Shown here in pieces: positions 33,311-44,639 of a stretch of DNA of 64,000 bases. A program made the translations under genes and the position numbers. The notes below the pieces were generated by a model, which was given only the letters and a program-made list of their open reading frames with translations, was not told the DNA's origin and did not search any database. This DNA comes from Sphaerulina vaccinii (taxonomy: Eukaryota > Ascomycota > Dothideomycetes > Mycosphaerellales > Mycosphaerellaceae), in NCBI GenBank assembly GCA_022570795.1, contig JAKUDP010000002.1, positions 1,240,001 to 1,304,000 on the forward strand. Direction: 5' to 3'. Every line of letters starts with the position of its first letter. Position 1 is the first letter of the stretch.

Positions 33311-34504
33311 CGTGTGATGATGCGTTGGTGAACGATTTGATGCTGGAACGACGCAATGAAGAACATTAGAATCTATAGTAGATAAAGACTATCAATGATG
33401 GAATTTATTAACAGTCCAGAGTAGTTACCTGGTCCTGAGTAGAACGTCCAATCTCATCTGTCATATCGCAGTTGTTCGGAGAAGCTCGCATTGCTCACAC
33501 ACGTGATCTTAAGCGCGGAAATGAAGGCCAAAACATCGACCACCAACATTTCCAACATGGTCCGCGCCTGACGCGCTTGTATCACTCATGGCCCATATGC
33601 GAAAGTCTTTGGGCTTTGACTACTAATTTCCCGTCCTTGCTGTCGAGGCACTACGTATCACGTTCGAACTCAGCCCAAGGTCAACACATTGCTCGCCACG
33701 GCTATCCTGAAACAATCAGGCGACCATAAAGCCTATGAACCAAGTCGGTGCATCTCCAGGACCTGTATGGCACTCTTCACGAAGAGCGACTTCTGGAATA
33801 TCTTCGAGATGCTCAGCCAGATGCTGAAGGCTGCTACAGCTGGCGTTTCCTGCTTGATTCTTCTCACCTCGACGCGTACGCGCTGAAGCGGCACGCGCTT
33901 GCAGACGAGCATCGCCATGCAATGGAAGACATGCTCATGACAGAGTGGCCGTCAATTGACTACTTGTAGCGGCACCTGTCCCGTAATCAGCTTCAGCGAA
34001 ATCGTCGTGGCGGAGGAAGTCAAAACAGGCGGCAACAAAGGTCCCATGTGCACCTCAGCCCGCGACAAGACTCTTCGGGTCAATGAGGCTTCAAGTCCTA
34101 GACACGAGGCTCTGACCGATGTGCTTAGGGCATAATTGACGAGAGGTGCGTATTCATCAGCTTATGCCGAGGTAGCGTCACCAGCGATGCCCAAATGTGG
34201 CAGCGAGTAGCACAGCTGAAAGATTACACAAGAGGCTCTTGTATGCAAAATGTCAGCTTCATGGCAAAAGCCCTATCAGGCAGGAATCCTGTGGAGCCCA
34301 ATGGATCAGCAGGTTTGGACCCCTCACCACAGCTCCTTCTTGATGGGCTAAAGAGTTCGGCGTTCGCCTACAGCTGTATGGTCGGGACAGCACACTTTCA
34401 ACTCATCACCGTAGCAGGAGATAGGGCTTTCAAGCCTCAGACTAGCCGAATACACCTCAAAACCATCGACCACATCACGAGCCGCCCACGGGGAACAGCG
34501 CAAC
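33311..34504. other. Intergenic with a possible orphan exon
   Basis: 1.2 kb. A protein-like stretch at about 33,750-33,969 (LHEERLLEYLRDAQPDAEGC, then MEDMLMTEWPSIDYL and a stop) reads like a 3' exon, but two stops just upstream mean it needs an unseen splice. A frame ending at 33,729 is in the same phase, so an intron around 33,680-33,755 could join them; the splice sites there are weak. It could also be a relic. Confidence 0.3.
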
Positions 34505-35557
34505 ATGGCGCACACAAGCACGACTTTCCTGACACAGATGCCGATTGAGATCACGGACCGACCGCGATATGACTTCGAGCAGCTGAAGGCATACTTCAAG
34601 CGTATCAAGCTACCTCAAGAGCATGCTTCCTCACCGATCCTTAGTGATTCGAGGCTGGCGAACACAAAAGAGCATGGTCTTCCATTACTGCGAGCACTGC
34701 AGTTGCATCACCTTGCCAACATACCATTCGAGAATCTCGAACTCCACTACTCTGCCAAAAAGAGCATATCCTTGAACATGGACGATCTATACCAGAAGTT
34801 CGTCGTTCGTGGTGAGAGATACTCGCGCGGAGGACGGTGTATGGAGAACAATGGCTTCTTTGGTACGGTCTTGCGAAATCTAGGATACGATGTGCGAAAC
34901 TGTGCTGGGCGTGTTTCTCGGGCATGGAATCCGAACTCTGGGATAAGAGAGAAGCAATCGCAAAGCTATGATCCATGGAACCACATGCTCAATCTCGTCC
35001 GCATTGAGTCAACATGGTATGTTGTTGATGTGGGAATGGGTGCTATGGGCCCGAACATTCTTTATCCTCTCGAAGACGGACATGAAACCACTGCGATAGC
35101 GCCAAGAAGGATTCGACTCCAGAAGCGAAGCATCCCGGAGCATTCTGCAAGTAGTACGCAGGAAGCACAGAAGTTGTGGTGCTACGATCAGTGCCTGAAG
35201 CCGGACCAACCTGGCAAGGAGAACGTTTGGATTCCCACCTATTGCTTCACAGAGACCGAGTTTCTGCCTCAAGACTATGAGATGATGTCGTTCTTCACCT
35301 CACACAATCCACGCTCGTTCTTCATCCACGACGTTCTGTGTACCAGGATCTTGCTCGATGCAGCTGGCGAGAAGGCCATTGGCGACATCACGCTCTTCAA
35401 CAATAGCGTGCGCAAGACGGTCGGCGGTAGTAGGGAGACTTTGGCTGACCTGAAAACTGAGCAAGATCGAGTGAATGCACTGCGAGACATCTTGGGAGTT
35501 GAGCTTACTGAAGAGGAGCGAGACAGTATTGCGCCGAAGACACGACTTGACAAGTGA
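34505..35557 (+). CDS. Arylamine N-acetyltransferase (NAT)
   Basis: A single exon of 350 aa from an ATG at 34505 (a second in-frame Met is 12th). The NAT fold is recognisable: LPLLRALQLHHLANIPFENL near the start, then the catalytic Cys112 in RGGRCMENNGFF, His160 in YDPWNHMLNLV and Asp175 in WYVVDVGMG, so the Cys-His-Asp triad is complete. The enzyme transfers an acetyl or other acyl group from CoA to arylamines and hydrazines. In Fusarium, related NATs use malonyl-CoA to detoxify plant benzoxazolinones; whether this one does cannot be judged from sequence. The family motif is usually RGGxC followed by [FW]E; here it is CM, a mild variation. Length fits fungal members. No neighbouring gene suggests a pathway cluster. 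Confidence 0.92.
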   Translation: MAHTSTTFLTQMPIEITDRPRYDFEQLKAYFKRIKLPQEHASSPILSDSRLANTKEHGLPLLRALQLHHLANIPFENLELHYSAKKSISLNMDDLYQKFVVRGERYSRGGRCMENNGFFGTVLRNLGYDVRNCAGRVSRAWNPNSGIREKQSQSYDPWNHMLNLVRIESTWYVVDVGMGAMGPNILYPLEDGHETTAIAPRRIRLQKRSIPEHSASSTQEAQKLWCYDQCLKPDQPGKENVWIPTYCFTETEFLPQDYEMMSFFTSHNPRSFFIHDVLCTRILLDAAGEKAIGDITLFNNSVRKTVGGSRETLADLKTEQDRVNALRDILGVELTEEERDSIAPKTRLDK

Positions 35558-37607
35558 GCCAGGTTAACAGCCCTGGATAGATGACGGCAGACCAGCGATG
35601 CAAGACGTCCATAATACACGTGATTTGGTCCTGGCTCTTCCGCGCTTTCAGGTCGGAGCATTATCGGAGACGACCTTCAAGACCTCTATACTGCTATGCG
35701 TTGCATGTTACGCAGACTTCGATTACAGTAGCTGACAGCGTTAGTGTCCACGAATGCGGTTGAGAAGACTACACTCATCCTTACCAAGCCTCTGCCACAC
35801 GGTCCTGTTCCAGCTACGATGCCTTCAGATCCCGCAGCTTGCAAATGATCGAACTGGCGATTGCAGTCAGATGCCCATCGTTTGAGCAAGTTACCATACA
35901 ACTATCCTCGATTCTGCTGGGATCGGCTTCTGGCCACTGGGCATGGGCCATAGGCAACGGAGACCGAGACAACGCGGCATGCCAGTGTGCTGTTCTCGTA
36001 TGGTAGGAGGCTATGATGCTTGCTACTGCATGAATGCGCCTCAGACCGCTGTCGCTTGTCTCTGGGATCCTGGAGACGATGAAGATCATTTGGTACAACG
36101 CATCGGCCGAACATCGCATTGCCACCGGTATAGTTGTTGTGGGTCGCTTCTATCGGCTATAGACTCCAAGCCACTGGACATGTTGCACCAGGTCGACAAC
36201 TGCCCAATATCAAGCACAATTGCACGCGGGAACGACGATCGCATGTGTGCAGCGTACAATACGGCTTTACCGCAGTTTTCGGTGTCGCTCCGATGGTACA
36301 CCAACAGGGGATGATGCAAGCGAGCTCGACAGCGGCGAGACTAGTGGCCGTGCTACATATCGCAGACAATCACTACGCCTTGTTGCACTAGTTGAGATGT
36401 GGTTGTTTAGCCATGTTTGGTGAGGCGGTTGTTGAATGTACGTATCAAGCTGCAACGCTGGCGTCGCTGGCTGTGGCGCCTCACTTTCGGTCAACCAAGT
36501 GTCACAATAGAATTTGGTTTGGGCTGCTGCACATGCTAAGTCTATTCAGCATCGTCACACTGCTTCTTCACAACTTTGCGATCTGGTTGGGATCGCCACA
36601 TTCGTCAGCAACAATACCACAAGATCACTTCTTGTGAAGATTCGATCGCACTCACATCTTTCGGCAGAGCACGTCTTCTACGTCCGCGGATCCAGCCCTA
36701 TGGAGACTCAACGCTAGCACCGCTTAGATAAATCTATGTGCCGTGTCACATGCTCCATAAACGTCGTCTGTGGAGACACTCCTCAGCTATGCTGGACCCG
36801 AAACCCTAACCTGTCGATCTCGATGAAACGCTAGTCAGTGGTTGTTTCTGACTCTTATAATATGTCCATTAAGACCTTCCAGTCGCCGAACAACCAGAAA
36901 GGATGTTCGGCCGTAAATAGTGGCCAAAGAGAAGTGTTCCTTTGCCCTCCTGGGCAGCAACCAGTGGTTGGGATCGACGATGGTCGCTTCTGTGCAGCAG
37001 TGTGGCTACGCCATTCGAAGTCTGCGACGGATGTGAAGGCTTGGTATAACGCAGCATCGCGAATAGGCTTAGTGAGCATTTTGGTGGTGTGGCTGATAAC
37101 CACGTCGATCATTTTGGTCGACTGTGGATTTCGTGGTGAGGCTTACTGTCTCTTGCCAAGCATACCACACCCGCTTAGGCATCTCCCTGAAACAACGCCT
37201 TTGACTCTACCAAGGCAAGATGCAAGGAAAGACTTCCTCGTCCATGTCAAGATGCCGCTTCGAATATCTGGAACAGCTCGCGATGAAAGCGTCGAGGAGA
37301 CCAGAGAGATTAAGCATATCATTTTTGGGCTGCTGCCCAGAAGTTGATTTGACAGAGTCGCCGACTGAGCTCTGAACAAGCATTTCTGGAACTTGCAGTT
37401 GCTGACCACATGATAGAAACCGAAACATATGGGAACAAGACTTTCACTTCATACATTACAACTGCTTATCTGTGATATAGTCCATCTGTGTCTCATGTCT
37501 CGTATCTAATGCTACTCTCATCCATCTCACCCTTCACTGACAACTACTCAAAACAACAAGGAATATTGTCGTCTCCTCTATATCTTACGTCCGTGAGCGG
37601 TTGATGC
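35558..37607. other. Intergenic, only weak ORFs
   Basis: 2 kb without a strong gene. Two frames are possible but unsupported: reverse 36119-35814 (from MRCSADALYQM; 102 aa, reasonable composition) and forward 36862-37347 (listed separately). Nothing else was recognised. Confidence 0.35.
36862..37347 (+). CDS. Possible small membrane protein, low confidence
   Basis: A frame of 161 aa from an ATG at 36862 includes one hydrophobic segment (IGLVSILVVWLITTSIILV) that could span a membrane. No homologous family, intron or promoter element supports it. Confidence 0.2.
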   Translation: MSIKTFQSPNNQKGCSAVNSGQREVFLCPPGQQPVVGIDDGRFCAAVWLRHSKSATDVKAWYNAASRIGLVSILVVWLITTSIILVDCGFRGEAYCLLPSIPHPLRHLPETTPLTLPRQDARKDFLVHVKMPLRISGTARDESVEETREIKHIIFGLLPRS

Positions 37608-38906
37608 TTACATCTGAGCAGCGAAACCCGCGGCACCGAAGAGCACGGCAGCAGCAACAGCTCCAGTCATTCTAGGGGCACCGGCCGAGGATGTTCCGCT
37701 TGCAGCGGCTTCAGTCAAAGAGTTGAGGCTCTCAGTAGGGATGGCCGTGTAGCCCTCTGCAACCTGCGCTGTGGTTGTGACGAATGCAGTAGTAGCGGCT
37801 GGAATGTTAGAGGTGTAGGCAACTTCGCCCTCGTCGGTAGCACCCTCGAACTGCACGACAGGATCCTCGTTCGCTGGGTCAGGAGTGAGAGTGCTGTTAG
37901 GGTTGAGCACTGCATCGATGACATGCACCACTCCATTGGCGATCAGGACATCAGCTGCGATGACACGAGCGGCATTGACAAAGACTGCTCCGTCAATGAC
38001 CTGCAAACAGAAGCGTATAAGTCAGCAATCGTTTCATGAGGTCGATTTGTACACATGAGTTCCGTACCGTGATGTTGAGGTCCTGTCCGGTAGAAGATGG
38101 AATTGACACGTTTCCGAGAAGAGAGCTGTAGGCAACGGTTCCGTTGACGACGTGATAGCCGAGAATAGCGGTAGCATCCTCTGCGGTCAAGTTGGCGAGC
38201 GCAGAGGCGATATCCTCGAAAGCCTCGGTGGTTGGAGCGAACACAGTGATGTCCGAAGCAGCGTTGAGAGGCTCAGTGAGGTTGGTAGCGTTGAGCGCTC
38301 CGGCCAAAGCAGTCAGATTGGCCTGGACTGCAGTCAGGTAGAGACTTTGTGGAATGGCCAAGACGCTGTCGATGATGTGGACCACGCTTCCATTGGCAAT
38401 AGCGATATCAGCCATGGTGACAGTGGCACTTCCACCGAGTCCTGAAGTGATTAAGACACCGCCATCTTCAGTGCGGGCGCCGATGACTTGGCCGTCTGTC
38501 ACATTGGTGTATGTCTCGTTGGCGAGCAGAGTGTGGACAAAGGTTGGTGTGTCGCTGATATTTGCTGACATGATTGAGCCGTTGGCGACATGATATGTGA
38601 GGAGAGCGGCGATAGCGCCTGGGTCGGCCATAAGGGCTTCGAGAGCAGATGACGCCGCCTCGAACGCTTCATTGCTTGGTGCGAAGATAGTGATGTTGCT
38701 GGAGTTACCAAGTGTAGCGACCACTGTTCTGGATTAGCTACTGCGACGCCCAATATGCAGATGAACGCACGATCAGGGTATCCCTCTAGGATTGTGTTGA
38801 GCTGGGAGAGCTCTGGTGTGCTTGACAGAGCATCTGTTAGAGCTACAGGATCCTGAGCCGCGACCAAGGCAGCAGAAGCTGTGAAGAGGAGGGTCTTGAA
38901 CTGCAT
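37608..38906 (-). CDS. GPI-anchored protein with two fasciclin (FAS1) domains
   Basis: Exons (transcription order) 38906-38771, 38723-38068 and 38000-37608 total 1185 nt, giving 394 aa. Introns are 47 nt (GTGCGT, GCTAAT branch, AACAG) and 67 nt (GTACGG, GCTGAC branch, TTGCAG). The signal peptide is MQFKTLLFTASAALVAAQ. FAS1 domain 1 (about 20-165) contains ITIFAPSNEAFEA, LLTYHVANGS and VVHIIDSVL. Domain 2 (about 165-305) contains ITVFAPTTEAFED, LGYHVVNGT and GVVHVIDAVL. Many NxS/T sequons suggest heavy N-glycosylation. The C-terminus has a small-residue site (EAAASGTSSAGAP) and a hydrophobic tail (GAVAAAVLFGAAGFAAQM), typical of GPI anchoring. The family mediates adhesion at the cell surface. 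Confidence 0.92.
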
Positions 38907-40303
38907 GGCTGCTGTATGATTGTTGTCGAGGAGTGGAAAGATGTGAAGCAAGACTGGAGAGCTAGAATCCGGGAAGCAGAGCCTTACCTATGAAGGACCT
39001 CTCTCAGTTCGTGAGCCTGCACGGATCGTGTTCATTGATGCTGACGTGCGCCATGCGGCGATGGAACGCCCATAGACGGCCTTGGAGAGAGCTTGAAGAC
39101 GCATGAGCACGTCCATTGGAGCTATGCAAGTGCACAGCCTGGTCCATGCCCACGCCCGGCGCATCTCCAGTGGTATCCCGCGGTGACAAGGATTCGCGGT
39201 TGATGCATCTCGAACGGCAATGCTGCTTGAGGAGGTGATGAGCTAGCAATGAATTGGGACATTTGCTCCATTATGTCTACCGAATAGCCCCAATGCCAGA
39301 CTGCATGTTGCTTTGGACTTTCTCGTTGTCAATAGCTTTTCATCAGCCTATTATTCCAGCTTGGTGTGACCTGTAGAGCTCTCGACACGTTGTGATGCTT
39401 GGAAGATCGAGTCGCACATGTCTATGACGCTGTGGAGTGATGGAGATATCAGATCCTACTCCGCAGAATCGACTTGGCTGCAGCGGATGTCTGCCGAACT
39501 GCTTCTTGGCGATATGCCCCAGCCAATTCGGACTTATATTTCCAGTATTTCGTGCACCTTTAGCCCGCGGACTGACGCGGCCTTTGCGAGCGTACAGGAT
39601 TCAGCTTGCGGCTGACAAGATATCTACACCATGATTAGTCGGATCATGTAAACAAGCACTTAGCTCGCCGCAAAACCCGTTGTTCGGCACTGCCAAGCAA
39701 ACGTGGTCGGTCCTGATTGCCTTCGTAGTCCATATGCTCTCAAAGCACTGACTCGTCCCGAGTATGATCTGCATGTGTGCAGCACTTGAATTGTGGCTAG
39801 CTACAAGCTGAAACACCTTGATGAGAAGTGCAATAGCTGCAAGTGGTGGGGCGTCAGCTTGCTCAAAACTTGGAAGGCATGGGAGTGCCGCATTGGAATG
39901 ATGAGATTTGAACGCTCGTGGAGAAGATCCTGGTCCGGATGCAAGATGGGCCACAGACTACCATCGTTTGCAGCCCTCCAGTACTCGGTTCGCAGAACTA
40001 ATTGCTCCTAAAGAGGTTCTTCAACTGCTCCACCACGCGTGGTAGTGAAGTGTCGATGACAAGACACGGTAGAAATTGGCCGTTCCGCAGGGCAAGGCCG
40101 CGGAGAGACTCTGGGCATTGGCTTGAGATACGAGCAGTACCTTACGAGATCTCTACGATCGAGCTTGAATATGTCGTGATGGCTCTGACATGGTTCAGTG
40201 GTCGTGATTGGAGCTTGGAGGTGTTCCTGTCCTGGGCGCTGACAATGTGCTCAAATCCTGAGAGGCTGAGAGGAGGGGTACTGTATGCTCGATTGGAAGT
40301 CCA

Positions 40304-40801
40304 TCAACGGGTGCCTCGTAATTTTTTCCTCTCCGTGTATTTCGCATTGGTCGTGAGGAGAAGACAGCATCGCGAGCATGAGTGATGGTATGGGTAAGAA
40401 AGAAGAATGATGAGAAGGTGTTGTTGAGGTTGAGGTGCGGCAAGCGATAAGAACAATCTCCTCTTGCCGAGGCTGAACCGACGGAAGACATCAGGTGAGA
40501 GCAACAATCTTTCGAGCATCACAAACATCAAATTATCATCAACAGGTGATTGTCGGCGGGAGCAGACAAGAACGTGAATCACAATCAGCTGAGCATCTCG
40601 ACTGCCTGACTTGGCTTCGATTTGTGCTGAGAACACGGTTTCATGAAGGAATGTACCTTCGATGCTCGAGATATCAATGGATGCTACCAGGTGACGACCC
40701 GGGTGTCTCTGGGAAACTTCTACAAGCAACATGAGATAAGCTGAAATGGTCACGGCTTGGGTCAAAATACTGTTCGCTACCAAGAGTCTGGCTATGCTCA
40801 T
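40304..40801 (-). CDS. Possible hypothetical protein, low confidence
   Basis: A frame of 165 aa from an ATG at 40801 (MSIARLLVANSILTQAVTIS). The start is fairly hydrophobic and could mimic a signal anchor; the C-terminal third is Leu/Gln/Ser-rich and unlike a folded domain. A forward frame overlaps it. No other support. Confidence 0.2.
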   Translation of the reverse strand: MSIARLLVANSILTQAVTISAYLMLLVEVSQRHPGRHLVASIDISSIEGTFLHETVFSAQIEAKSGSRDAQLIVIHVLVCSRRQSPVDDNLMFVMLERLLLSPDVFRRFSLGKRRLFLSLAAPQPQQHLLIILLSYPYHHSCSRCCLLLTTNAKYTERKKLRGTR

Positions 40802-41005
40802 TGAGAAAGTTCCGTCACCACCAAGGACGAACGATCAGCTGCTTATGAATGAGACTGCAGCACTCTATACGAGTGACTGTCCTCTACACTAGGTTTCCAA
40901 TGATTTGAGCTTGTGCGTTGTGCGTGAAAGAAGCTTCATGGCAGCTGTGTAGCACAATGATGGCAGACTTGTGTAACTTCTCGACTCCCGGCTGAGCGAG
41001 CTCAA

Positions 41006-41013
41006 CATAAAAG
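41006..41013 (+). promoter_or_regulatory. TATA-like element of the four-cysteine secreted protein
   Basis: CATAAAAG lies 74 bp upstream of the ATG at 41087, the same spacing as the TATA box of the other secreted-protein gene in the window. Confidence 0.4.
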
Positions 41014-41086
41014 AGATGGATTATGAACACTTCAAGTCGCAGCAAGCAACCACTCGTGTTATTAAAAACGAATCAACACGTTCATC

Positions 41087-41437
41087 ATGGGTTTCCTCCT
41101 TCTCGCTGCTCTTGCCATGGCCATCACATTCTCCACCGCAAAGCCAGTACCATACACTTTCCGCAACGGCACCATACCAAGCTACGAGGTCGACTTCTGG
41201 AGCGGTATAGCATGCTCTGGCGTCCACACCGGCACCTACAAGAGTTCTGAGACACTCTACCGATATCCCGTTTTCTGTGGACTGATCCCATACCCTGGCG
41301 TGACGGGCGCGGCGACCTTTCGTGGGGATGACGGATTCGTCTTCCAATTACACAAGGACTATGCGTGCTCCGATAATGAGCCTGCAGTAGGAGGTATGAA
41401 TCTGGCAGTCAGCATTGTTGCGAGTGTCAAGTGCTGA
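41087..41437 (+). CDS. Small secreted four-cysteine protein (effector-like)
   Basis: A single exon of 116 aa. The N-terminus MGFLLLAALAMAITFSTAKP is a clear signal peptide, with cleavage probably near Ala18. The mature chain of about 98 residues has exactly four cysteines (43, 64, 94, 116), enough for two disulfides, with the last Cys as the final residue. It is rich in Gly, Tyr and Phe (YKSSETLYRYPVFCGLIPYP, FRGDDGFVFQLHKDYAC) and has one sequon (NGT). Small size, secretion and paired cysteines are the profile of candidate effectors in plant-associated fungi, and the gene sits about 3.5 kb from the RIP-affected repeat block. That role is inference; the family is not recognised. Confidence 0.72.
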   Translation: MGFLLLAALAMAITFSTAKPVPYTFRNGTIPSYEVDFWSGIACSGVHTGTYKSSETLYRYPVFCGLIPYPGVTGAATFRGDDGFVFQLHKDYACSDNEPAVGGMNLAVSIVASVKC

Positions 41438-41772
41438 CATTGGGCGTTGTTAGGTCACTCGAATGAAAGCAGTGTTTGTGTTCAAACGAGCACTGTCCCG
41501 ATGGCTATTTCGTGGAGTGTCCAGTGTAAGAGGAACAGTTCGTGTAGTGCGTATGGATTCTGAAGGCGCGGCATCCTGCCGGACCTTGGGCTGGATGTCA
41601 ATCATGGCACGTTGCATCAGTGCGGTGGCGGATTTTAAGAGGTAGCGTTTTTTTCATAATCATACTCTTGTCGTTCAGTCGTTGTTCTCGTACTCGATAC
41701 ATACAACACATTATACATCTATAGCGCTGGATGCTGTCTTGCTGTCGTTGATCGCGTAGTGAAGAGTCTGGT

Positions 41773-43942
41773 TCACTTGCTTGAATTTCTTGAGTTTCTC
41801 CTAGATTTGTGATCGTAGCCTGGCAGTTTGATGGCGTTGACGATAACGACTACACAGGATTAGCGCATGCCCATTCAAATCTTTATGATGAAGATGCTTA
41901 CTGCCAAACAGGTTGAGGCACACTGTCGGTAGCAGCCATGGACTGAGGATGTACCGACTCACAACTTCTCGTGTGAGAACGATCAAAGAAAGCAGCGATA
42001 AGCCGACCCCGATCACTGCTGTAGCGAGCAGTCGTCCCCACATCAGCCTAGTCTGGCGTCCTCTGTTCAATGCCGCAAGGACTGCCAACAGGAAGACTGT
42101 CAGACCAATGCAAATGAAGAAGTAGGTGTATGTGATCTGAAAGACCTCGTAGCTCTTGTTCGTGTTCTCGACTGTAGAGTTCTGCCTGTAGGTAAGGGGA
42201 TACGAGGAGAAGTTGAGTGGACTCTCGATGTACGCAAGCGCTTGGTCTTCCTCTGCGTGTGTGGCGGGCACATAGAAGCCTCCGATCTTGAATATGGTGT
42301 TCGAGAGCACACCAAGAAGCCAGTATCTCGCATTGTCGGCACTGGTGGGGTCCTCCCAACCATTCGAGATCGTGGGAACAGCAGATGCGTTCACCTGATA
42401 TAGGTAGCCGATTCCCTGGGTTGTGGACAGAAAGCTAGAGCTGCGCGCGAGCTGCGTGGTTATCAGCTGATTCGCAGTAGAGTTCAATTTGATGGCAACG
42501 TTGATGAAGTCCTGGGGTCCCGTAGCGTTATTGAGCCTGTGTACTGCCTCATTGAACTCATCAAATAACGAATTCACTCGCCTTACAGCTGTGTACAGTC
42601 AGCGTGATGCGGAGAAAGCGATATCAGTAGAATGTAGACGGCACTTACCAGCGTTCCAGGTGATGCACTGGGAGACTCCTGCCACGGCCAGAACCAGTGC
42701 CAGGTGCAATGGGAAATGTAAGAACGACCATACTTGCGTTCTTATGATACCCTCATTCTGACCCTCTTCGTCCTGCCAATCGAAGTAGATCATGTACAGG
42801 AAATATAGTATCAGCACGGCGCAGACTATCTCTCCTGCAACGCTTCCAGTAAACGAGAAGGCACCGTCTGCGTAGGTGATGTACTGAACCGCTTTGGCAA
42901 TGGAAATCACTCCTTCGCCCAGAATGATAAGTGTCAGTAGTGACATGCGCTCGAAAATATGTGTGCCCTCGTAGGATACGTTGCGCCACTTCATGGAGAT
43001 CCCTGTCACGATGACGGCTTCCAGAACGGCCAGGCCATACCATGTGTAGTAGGTGTGGTTATCTCCTTCGGCGTTGACGACCGTCACGCCCCAGAACATC
43101 CCGAGGTAGACCATGGCCGCGATGAATTACGTAGTGACTATAAGGGAGATCGGCAGTATGCTCTTGTTGTGGTTCCTGGAGCTCTGTCAACTATTGAGCC
43201 CGCACATTGTGGCCCGGTGTTACTCACCTCGCAAAGAACAGAGCCTGCAGATATTGCACGACCAGCACAAGTCTGCTGATCATAAGGACTATACTAAGAC
43301 CTTGGAAGTAGTTGATGTTCGGCGTGTCGTCATCTGCATCGTTCGACTCTTCTCCCGGATTGAACTTTGGCCCACAGATTGCGAATCCGATCATGACAAG
43401 CAGCTGAACCGCTCTGCACACTCTTTCAAAGGCCGAATCCATAGCGAATCGCACATCGTGAAGGCTGATCTGGTACCACGTGAACCATAGTCTAGAGTCA
43501 TCGGTAAGCATATGTCTCAAGCCACCAGTATCGGACAAAGACGTCTATATTCCTTCTGACTGTCCATGCTATTGTCTCTGCTGCGAGGTACTTGATAGAT
43601 GGTAGGGTTGTGGCGGGTATTGACTCACAAGCAAAAGAACCCGATGTACTGCCTGAGCGTATCGCTGTCGTTGATCTCGTGCTCATAGGTGAACACGGTC
43701 AGGTTCGCAACGAAGAACAAGTCGAAGAACAGCTCGCGATGCCCAGCTTGCTTCAGCCTTCGGAAGCCAGGCCTTGAAAATGTGTCGACTGGTTCAATCT
43801 TCTTCTCCGCCAGTCCAGGTTCTTCGTCCTCGTGATGGTGCCTAAGGCGTGTTTGTTCCGAATGGCGTTCATGGTCGTCCTCGTCGAGCGGCAAGAAAGG
43901 ACTTCTGATTAAGGGTAAGTAGCTCCGCGAGTCTGCCGCCAT
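41773..43942 (-). pseudogene. LtrA-like multi-pass membrane protein gene with premature stop
   Basis: Five exons (transcription order): 43942-43629, 43491-43228, 43175-42649, 42588-41902, 41849-41773. They sum to 1869 nt (623 codons), and every intron (137, 52, 60 and 52 nt) has a GT donor and AG acceptor, most with a clear branch site. Frame is kept throughout, yet codon 209 (43129-43127) is TAA. The stop falls inside a hydrophobic segment (ILPISLIVTT, stop, FIAAMVYLGMFWG). The N-terminus has an acidic, charged tail, then RELFFDLFFVANLTVFTYEH, diagnostic of low-temperature-requirement-A-like proteins. More membrane segments follow (IVTGISMKW, VCAVLILYFLYMIYF, IGLTVFLLAVLAAL). Removing the stop by splicing would delete a helix. 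The rest is otherwise undecayed, so the loss looks recent, or the stop may be a sequencing error. Confidence 0.75.
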
Positions 43943-44639
43943 GATGAGCTATCCTTGTTATTTGAAGAGAAATAGGAAGGTAGCACAAGGCTGGTCTGCA
44001 GGAATATATCGCTACCGACTTTCAGCCATCTCATCTCGAGCCCATCAGCCATACCGCAGCCATAAACAGCCATGACGGTATGCTAATGGGACGCCTAAAA
44101 TGATCAGCGCACCAGCTGAAAGGAATGCAGCACGGCCAGCGCACGAAGGATCTTGGATTCGAGCACTGGCTACTGATTAGCAGAAGACTGCAAATCCCAC
44201 GCATGCACACTGTGCACAGGTAAGAAACCTATTCCAGTGCGCCACTTGTGCAATGCTGCATCGGTACTCGTCCAGTCTGATGTGCTTGCCCATGTCGAAG
44301 GAACAAAAGAGTGCGAAGGAACGCGATTAAGCTCGACGCGAACAAGCAACACCGCCTTGTCACTCTCGAATAGGATAGATGTACACAAAAATGGCTAAGA
44401 ATAACGGTAAGCGTAGTCTGACGAGCAGATAGACTCAACGTAGCACTTCTTGGAGCACTGTCGACTTGATAGCACCAACAATAGCAAGGTTCATGTCGAT
44501 GTTGATGTGTATGTCAGGAAGAAGAGGAGGAAGAGGAGGAGAGGAGGAATCGAAAGGGTATGCCAGGCTACGTGACCGTGGAAGTGGCAGTTTCCGGCCT
44601 TGGCGAACTTCAAGGACTACTTCTTCACCTTATTAGTAC
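43943..44639. other. Transition zone before the AT-rich block
   Basis: 700 bp of normal composition without a gene. It contains a purine-rich tract at 44516-44550 (GAAGAGGAGG repeats) and ends abruptly where AT content jumps at about 44,640. Confidence 0.5.
44516..44550 (+). repeat. GA/GGA-rich purine tract
   Basis: About 35 nearly uninterrupted purines with GGA and AGA triplets, 90 bp before the composition boundary. Confidence 0.7.

Larger units (their letters stand above)
38907..41086. other. Intergenic, only weak ORFs
   Basis: 2.2 kb. The longest frame is reverse 40801-40304, listed separately. No repeats or RNA genes were recognised. Confidence 0.35.

Noticed and set aside
34505..38906. 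Secondary-metabolite cluster around the N-acetyltransferase
   Set aside because: No polyketide synthase, NRPS, P450, transporter or regulator gene is nearby.
43092..43175. Extra intron in the LtrA-like gene to remove the TAA
   Set aside because: The next AG downstream would delete a membrane helix that is well conserved in composition, so a nonsense mutation or sequencing error is simpler.
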